From: Halorubrum distributum JCM 10118
GTDB taxonomy: Archaea; Halobacteriota; Halobacteria; Halobacteriales; Haloferacaceae
Direction of reading: 5' to 3'
Assembly: GCF_000337335.1 (NCBI RefSeq)
Contig: NZ_AOJN01000049.1
Span: 1-64,000 of the forward strand
DNA: 64,000 bases
Below the pieces are notes generated by a model. That model worked only from the letters and a program-made list of their open reading frames with translations. It made no database searches and was not told the origin of the DNA. Position numbers and translations under genes: made by a program. Below, in pieces: positions 59,537 to 64,000 of this stretch; positions within the stretch are counted from its first letter, which is position 1; every line of letters begins with the position of its first letter.

Positions 59537-61753
59537 ATGTCACGCCAGTCCGCTCCGGCCCCGTCCCCGCCGGAGACCAAGCGGGAGGTCGTCACGGAGA
59601 CGCTCCACGGGATCGACGTCGACGACCCGTACCGGTGGCTCGAAGGCGACGACGAGGCGGTCCGCGAGTGGGTCGACGCGCAGAACGCCCACGTCGACGA
59701 GGCGCTCGACGACGACCTGCGCGACCGGCTCCGCCCGCGCTTCGAGGACCTCGTCGAGGTGGCCGACTACGGCCCGATCGCCGTCCGCGAGGGGCGGTAC
59801 TTCGCGACGGTCCGCGAGCCGGGCGCCGACCACGCCCGCCTCGTCGTCCGCGACGCCCCGGACGGCGCGGACCGCGTCCTCGTCGACCCGAACGCGTGGG
59901 CGGCGAATCGCGACGACGACCGCCCGCCCAGGTCGATGGCGTGGTACGTCCCCTCGCACGACGGCGAGCGCGTCGCGGTCGGCGTCACCGAGGGCGGCGA
60001 CGAGAACTACGACGTGCGGGTGCTGTCGGTTCCCGACCCGAGCGAGGGGCACTCGGGCTCCGAGGCGGGCGAGTCCGACTCCGACGCGGCCGAGGGCTAC
60101 GGCCTCGGCGTCGAGGAGGTCGCGGTCCTCCCCGAGCGCGGTCGGGTCAACGCCGGGAGCCTCGCGTGGGAGGCGGACGGCGAGGGGTTCGTCTACGTCG
60201 CCACCGGCGGCGCGGCCGACGGCGCGCAGATGGACAAGGAGATCCGTCGGTTCCGGCTCGCTGACGGGACCGACGAGGAGGAAGTTCTGTTGGAACACGA
60301 CGATCAGCACGTCTGGCCGCGGGTGACGGTCGACCCGGACTCCGGCCTGCTCGCGGTCGCCTTCTCCGAGATGGTGGGCGGCACCGAGTGGTACGTCCAC
60401 GTCGACGGCGAGCTCCGACCGGTCCTGACCGACACCGACGCCGAAACGTCGGTCCAGTTCCACGGCGGGACGGCGTTCGTCTCGACCGACCACGGGGCGC
60501 CCCGGCGGCGGCTGCTCGCCTGCTCCGTCGACCGCTTCCGCGAGGGCGACCTCTCGTTCGAGGAGTGCCGCGAGGTGCTCCCCGGCGGGGAGGGGATCAT
60601 CCAGTCCGTGGTGCCGACCCCGGAGCGCCTCCTCGTCCACCGTCAGCGGGACGCCCACTCCCGGCTCTCGGTCCACGACCGCGACGGGACGCACCTGCGC
60701 GACGTGTCGCTACCGTCGTACTGCTCCGTCACGTGGGTCTCCGGGAACCGCGACGCGCCCGAGGCGTTCTTCGGCCTCACCGGGTTCGACCGCCCGCCGG
60801 CGGTCCGCGGGCTCGACCTCGACGACGGATCGGGAGTCGGAGGGGACGAGTCGGACGGCGCGCCGGAACTCGCGTCGACGGAGCTCGATTCGACGGAGAT
60901 CGACTCCGTCGACCTCCCGGTCCCAGACGACCTCGTCGTCGAACAGCGGTTCGTCGACTCGACGGACGGCGCCGAGGTCCCGGTCTTCGTCTGCTACCGC
61001 GAGGACGTGGAGGTCGACGGGGCGCGCCCGACGCTTTTGTACGGCTACGGCGGATTCCGGAACAGCGTCACGCCCTCGTTCGGGCGGTTCCGCCTCCCAT
61101 TCCTCGCGGACGGCGGCGCGTTCGCCGCGGTGTGCGCCCGCGGCGGGTACGAGTACGGCGAGCCGTGGCACGAGGCCGGGATGCTGGCCGACAAGCAGCA
61201 CACGTTCGACGACTTCGTCGCGGCCGGGGAGGCGCTCTGCGGGTCGGGGCTCACCGACGCGGACCACCTCGCGGTCGCCGGCGGGTCGAACGGCGGGCTC
61301 TCGGTCGGTGCGGTCGTCACGCAGCGCCCGGACCTGTGGGCGGCCGCGCAGTGCGCGGTCCCCCTCTTGGACATGCTCCGGTTCCACCGCTTCCTGCTCG
61401 GCGAGTCGTGGACGACGGAGTACGGCCACCCGGAGGAGCCGGAGGCGTTCGAGTACCTCCGCGAATACTCGCCGTACCACAACGTCGACCCCGAGGCGAC
61501 GCACCCGCCCGTCTACTTCACCACGGCCGCGAGCGACACGCGCGTCCATCCCTCGCACGCCCGGAAGATGACCGCGCGGCTCCAGAACGAGGCCGCTGGC
61601 GGTCCGTTCCTGTTGCGGACCAAAGGCGAGACCGGTCACGGCGTGGGCAAGCCCACGTCGATGATCGTCGACGAGCAGACGGACTCGTGGGCGTTCCTCT
61701 ACGAGCAGTTGGGTGTAGAAGTCGGCGGCGACGCCGACCGCGACGGCGCCTGA
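59537..61753 (+). CDS. Prolyl oligopeptidase family serine peptidase (S9)
   Basis: A 738-residue S9A-type peptidase. The N-terminal DDPYRWLEGDD leads into a seven-bladed propeller domain, followed by an alpha/beta-hydrolase domain with YGYGGFRNSVTPSF, the nucleophile motif GGSNGG near residue 581-586, the acid in SDTRVHP (about 666) and the catalytic His in GHGVGKPTS (about 700). It cleaves short peptides after proline. There is no signal peptide, so it is cytoplasmic. It is transcribed alone. Confidence 0.93.
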   Translation: MSRQSAPAPSPPETKREVVTETLHGIDVDDPYRWLEGDDEAVREWVDAQNAHVDEALDDDLRDRLRPRFEDLVEVADYGPIAVREGRYFATVREPGADHARLVVRDAPDGADRVLVDPNAWAANRDDDRPPRSMAWYVPSHDGERVAVGVTEGGDENYDVRVLSVPDPSEGHSGSEAGESDSDAAEGYGLGVEEVAVLPERGRVNAGSLAWEADGEGFVYVATGGAADGAQMDKEIRRFRLADGTDEEEVLLEHDDQHVWPRVTVDPDSGLLAVAFSEMVGGTEWYVHVDGELRPVLTDTDAETSVQFHGGTAFVSTDHGAPRRRLLACSVDRFREGDLSFEECREVLPGGEGIIQSVVPTPERLLVHRQRDAHSRLSVHDRDGTHLRDVSLPSYCSVTWVSGNRDAPEAFFGLTGFDRPPAVRGLDLDDGSGVGGDESDGAPELASTELDSTEIDSVDLPVPDDLVVEQRFVDSTDGAEVPVFVCYREDVEVDGARPTLLYGYGGFRNSVTPSFGRFRLPFLADGGAFAAVCARGGYEYGEPWHEAGMLADKQHTFDDFVAAGEALCGSGLTDADHLAVAGGSNGGLSVGAVVTQRPDLWAAAQCAVPLLDMLRFHRFLLGESWTTEYGHPEEPEAFEYLREYSPYHNVDPEATHPPVYFTTAASDTRVHPSHARKMTARLQNEAAGGPFLLRTKGETGHGVGKPTSMIVDEQTDSWAFLYEQLGVEVGGDADRDGA

Positions 61754-61754
61754 T

Positions 61755-62435
61755 CTACTTGCCTTCGTAGAGTCGCTCCGCGGTCGTCTCGGGGAGATCG
61801 GCGTCGCGGACGGCCTCCGCGACGCGGTCGACGTCGTACTTCACGCGATACGTCTCGACCGCGTCGGTCCCGTCGGCCGTGGTGTCGAGGACGGCGTAGC
61901 CCGCCCGCGGGTCGCCGTCGCGCGGCTGGCCGACGCTGCCCGGATTGAGCACGAACCCGCCGGCCACGGCGCGGCAGCCTTGGACGTGGGTGTGGCCGAG
62001 GACGATGCCGTCGTACTCGCCCATGTGGCGGTCGAGGTTGGGGAACTCCTCCGGGTAGACGTAGGCGTCCTCGCGCTCGGCCGCGGGGTGCGAGTGGACG
62101 AGCAGGTACCGGTCACCCCCGAACGTCTCCGCTCGCGGGAGGGCGCCGATCCACTCGCGCTGCTCGTCGGAGAGGGACGCCTTCGCGTGTTCGAGACCGG
62201 CCTCGGCCATCCGGTTGGCGGCGTAGCGCTCCGGGGTCTCGACGGTGCGGTCGTGGTTCCCCCTGACCGTCGCGGCCGCGACGTCGCGAACGCGCTCGAC
62301 GCACTCGGCGGGCCAGGGGTTGTAGCCGACCACGTCGCCGGCGCAGTAGATCCGGTCGACAGCGGGCATGTCGTCGAGCACGGTCTCCAGCGCGGGGAGG
62401 TTCGCGTGAACGTCCGAGATGAGGCCGACCTTCAT
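61755..62435 (-). CDS. YfcE/MJ0936-type metallophosphodiesterase
   Basis: A 226-residue calcineurin-like phosphoesterase: MKVGLISDVHANLPALETVL (D-x-H), YCAGDVVGYNPWP (G-D), VRGNHDRTV (G-N-H-D), LVHSHP, and VLGHTHVQGCRAV (G-H-T-H). Proteins of this class hydrolyse phosphodiesters or protein phosphates with Mn. The substrate is unknown. The gene converges with the S9 peptidase one base away. Its start is 105 bp from element copy D. Confidence 0.88.
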   Translation of the reverse strand: MKVGLISDVHANLPALETVLDDMPAVDRIYCAGDVVGYNPWPAECVERVRDVAAATVRGNHDRTVETPERYAANRMAEAGLEHAKASLSDEQREWIGALPRAETFGGDRYLLVHSHPAAEREDAYVYPEEFPNLDRHMGEYDGIVLGHTHVQGCRAVAGGFVLNPGSVGQPRDGDPRAGYAVLDTTADGTDAVETYRVKYDVDRVAEAVRDADLPETTAERLYEGK

Positions 62436-62539
62436 CGAGTGTTCGTTCGATCGGCGGGAGGGAATAGATTGTGGCGAGAGGGTTCGTCGGACGGGTGACA
62501 GGGTCGTAGGGTTTCGAGAGGAGTTTAAATAGGGTACGC

Positions 62540-62905
62540 GGTGGCGCGTGCCTGCGAGCGGCCGCTAGGCCGCGAGGAGCACGCGCGAGGGAGTCGGTCG
62601 CCGAGCGAAGCGACGGCGACCGACGAGGCTGGGGAGGTGAGAGGTGCGGTGCGGTGCCGTGCGGGGTGGGACTCGAAGGGGCAGTCGCGAGGCCGCAGTA
62701 GGCGACGTAAGCACCGCAGCGAGCGAAGCGAGCGAGGAGCGCAACGAGCGTACTGCGGCCTCGCGACTGGGGCTTCGGTGGTGTTCTCTGTCGAGACGCA
62801 GTCAGTCGTTTATAAGCGACCGACCAGGGCATCGGTGGTACTCACGGCCGATTCGCAATCAGACGTTTATAAGTGAGCGCCTGGGATTCGGTGGTTTCCA
62901 CCGAC
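62540..62905 (+). repeat. Dispersed structured element, copy D
   Basis: The best-preserved copy. The 5' edge is GGTGGCGCGTGCC. Hairpin 1 is GCGCGTGC (62544-62551)/GCACGCGC (62579-62586). Hairpin 2 is GTCGGTCGCC (62593-62602)/GGCGACCGAC (62615-62624). CGAGGCTGGGGAGG and GGGACTCGAAGGGGCAG follow. Hairpin 3 is 19-bp perfect, CAGTCGCGAGGCCGCAGTA (62682-62700)/TACTGCGGCCTCGCGACTG (62751-62769). Tail units have TTTATAA at 62809-62815 and 62866-62872 and a partial third unit. TTTAAATA lies just upstream. It is divergent from the phosphodiesterase gene. Confidence 0.87.
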
Positions 62906-62910
62906 GATCC

Positions 62911-63450
62911 TTACGCCTTGACCTTCTCGCGGAAGCGCTCGCGGACCTTCTCCACCTTCGGCTGCGCGTGCATCGTACAGTAGGCGTCGGCTGGGTTCTT
63001 CTCGAAGTAGTCCTGGTGTTTCTCCTCGGCGCGGTAGAACGTCTCCAGCGGCTCGACCTCGGTGACGACCTCGTCGTCGTAGCCGCCCTCCTCGTCGAGC
63101 GCCTCGACGTACCCCTCGGCGACGTCGCGTTGCTCGTCGTCGTGGTAGAGTACGATCGACCGGTACTGGCTGCCGACGTCCGGGCCCTGTCGGTTCAGCT
63201 GGGTCGGGTCGTGGACGGTGAAGAAGATCTCCAGGATGTCCTCATACGAGAGGGCGTCGGGGTCGTACTCGACCTGAACGACCTCCGCGTGACCGGTGGT
63301 GCCGGTACACACCTCGCGGTAGGTGGGGTCGTCGGCGTGGCCGCCGGCGTAGCCGGAGGTGACGCTCTCGACGCCGTCGAGCTCCTTGAACGCCGCCTCG
63401 ACGCACCAGAAACAGCCGCCGCCGACCGTCGCGGTCTCGGTGTTCGTCAT
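62911..63450 (-). CDS. msrA: Peptide methionine sulfoxide reductase A
   Basis: A 179-residue repair enzyme that reduces methionine-S-sulfoxide. The catalytic GGGCFWCVEAAF has its nucleophile at C13, with GYAGGHADDPTYREVCTGTT and VGSQYRSIVLYHDDEQ following. One further cysteine lies near the C-terminus (DAYCTMHAQPK), a possible resolving residue. The gene is bracketed by inverted copies D and E of the structured element; the tail TATA of copy E (63521-63530) is suitably placed to be its promoter. Confidence 0.94.
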   Translation of the reverse strand: MTNTETATVGGGCFWCVEAAFKELDGVESVTSGYAGGHADDPTYREVCTGTTGHAEVVQVEYDPDALSYEDILEIFFTVHDPTQLNRQGPDVGSQYRSIVLYHDDEQRDVAEGYVEALDEEGGYDDEVVTEVEPLETFYRAEEKHQDYFEKNPADAYCTMHAQPKVEKVRERFREKVKA

Positions 63451-63514
63451 AGAGACGTGTAGGCCCCGCAGACGTATTAATCACGCGTGGCGCGAGACGT
63501 GAGGGTGGACTGGT

Positions 63515-63880
63515 TCGGTTATTTATAAATAATCGATGCCGGATCGACGACGGAGACCTCCAAAGCCCCAGTCGGCGAGGCGGGCGCACGCTCGCTGCGC
63601 TCCTCGGTCGCTCGTTACACTCGCTCCCTGCGGTGCTTACGTCGTCATCAGAACGCGGAGCGTTCTGATTGGCTCACGAGAGCTTTGCTCTCGTGAACGC
63701 CTGCGCCCGCCTCGCCGACTGCCCCTTTGAGTCCCGCCCCGCACAGCACCGCAACCGCGCCTCACACCTCCCCAGCCTCGCGGCTCACGGCTCGCGGCTT
63801 CGCCGCTCGCGTTCGCCGCGTCCCTCACGCGGTGCTGACTCGCGGCCGCCAAGGGCGGCCGCTCGCAGGCACGCGCCACC
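63515..63880 (-). repeat. Dispersed structured element, copy E
   Basis: On the minus strand it starts GGTGGCGCGTGCC at 63880, with TTTATAG about 15 bases upstream. Hairpin 1 has GCGGCCGCC/GGCGGCCGC. Hairpin 3 is 20-bp perfect: plus-strand 63570-63589 pairs with 63702-63721. Its loop carries two extra perfect hairpins not in other copies, ATCAGAACGC/GCGTTCTGAT and TCACGAGAGC/GCTCTCGTGA. A single tail unit has ATTTATAAAT at 63521-63530. The 5' edge is about 116 bp from the probable gene start at 63996. Confidence 0.85.
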
Positions 63881-63995
63881 GCGGATCCATCTATAAACGA
63901 TCGTCCGCCCGTTTGCGCCCTGTTCCCGAACGCGTTCGCCCGGCAACCCTGCGGTCGAACGGTAGACCTTTGCCGTCGCCCGCTCCAGTTCGGGT

Positions 63996-64000
63996 ATGGT
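63996..64000 (+). CDS. Probable start of a gene cut by the window end
   Basis: ATGGT closes the window. The preceding 100 bases contain no gene, and an ATG here would be divergent from element copy E, as at the other four copies. Product unknown. Confidence 0.25.

Noticed and set aside
1-64000. Insertion sequences, prophage or plasmid genes
   Set aside because: No transposase, integrase, capsid, terminase or replication protein was recognised on either strand.

Overview
This 64 kb window is chromosomal DNA of an extremely halophilic archaeon, most likely a Halorubrum-like member of the Halobacteria. The signs are very high GC, strongly acidic predicted proteins, Tat signal sequences, a PGF-CTERM surface anchor, an archaeal membrane LonB protease, fibrillarin/Nop5, an Obg-family DRG GTPase, TATA-box promoters and several leaderless starts. 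The first 15 bases equal the end of the Tn5 mosaic-end sequencing adapter, so base 1 is probably a contig end. I see no rRNA, CRISPR array, transposase or phage genes.

Layout. 1-3.7 kb: 3' part of a winged-helix regulator, a zinc-ribbon peptide, a DUF4112 protein, tRNA-Thr(CGU), two small proteins and Trm5. 3.7-7.4 kb: a cobalamin import locus, btuCD divergent from btuF. 7.5-19.9 kb: a threonine-synthase-like protein lacking the PLP lysine, an FAD oxidoreductase, an orphan 2-oxoacid dehydrogenase E1-alpha, an alcohol dehydrogenase, a J-domain protein with a phosphoesterase, DUF371, an amidohydrolase and YchF. 20-30 kb: a DRG GTPase, an NADP oxidoreductase, a sulfatase-like protein, tRNA-Leu(UAG), endonuclease III, a TFB-like protein, a small autoregulated-looking HTH operon and flpA-nop5. 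30.6-34.7 kb: polyamine-type ABC transporter potDBC facing potA. 35-44 kb: redox and iron genes, namely CBS-ParB and HTH regulators, an HTH-10 regulator with rhodanese, cydAB and feoAB with a zinc ribbon. 44-64 kb: LonB, NadM, a SAM hydrolase, a type IV pilus-like ATPase and membrane pair, a Trm9-like methyltransferase, a transducer, DoxX, tRNA-Gly(UCC), a thioredoxin-reductase-like protein, a prolyl oligopeptidase, a phosphodiesterase and MsrA.

The most unusual content is non-coding. First, five copies (A-E) of a dispersed, roughly 260-400 bp structured element occur at 8.8, 20.0, 47.5, 62.6 and 63.7 kb. They share single-stranded blocks and three hairpins, and the hairpin sequences differ between copies while staying paired. 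Each ends in one to three spaced TTTATAA-type units. All five sit head-to-head with the start of a neighbouring protein gene. This looks like an undescribed non-coding RNA or structured mobile element family. Second, all three tRNA genes are followed by an inverted-repeat structure made of an antisense T-arm, a stem-loop, and a sense copy of that tRNA's own 3' end. Third, likely operators are visible: TTGkC-N4-GACAA dyads shared by the cydAB, HTH-10/rhodanese and ArsR-like loci; paired GTAAAG-N4-CTTTAC palindromes ahead of the DUF2178/HTH operon; and a 16-bp palindrome of DtxR type at feoA.
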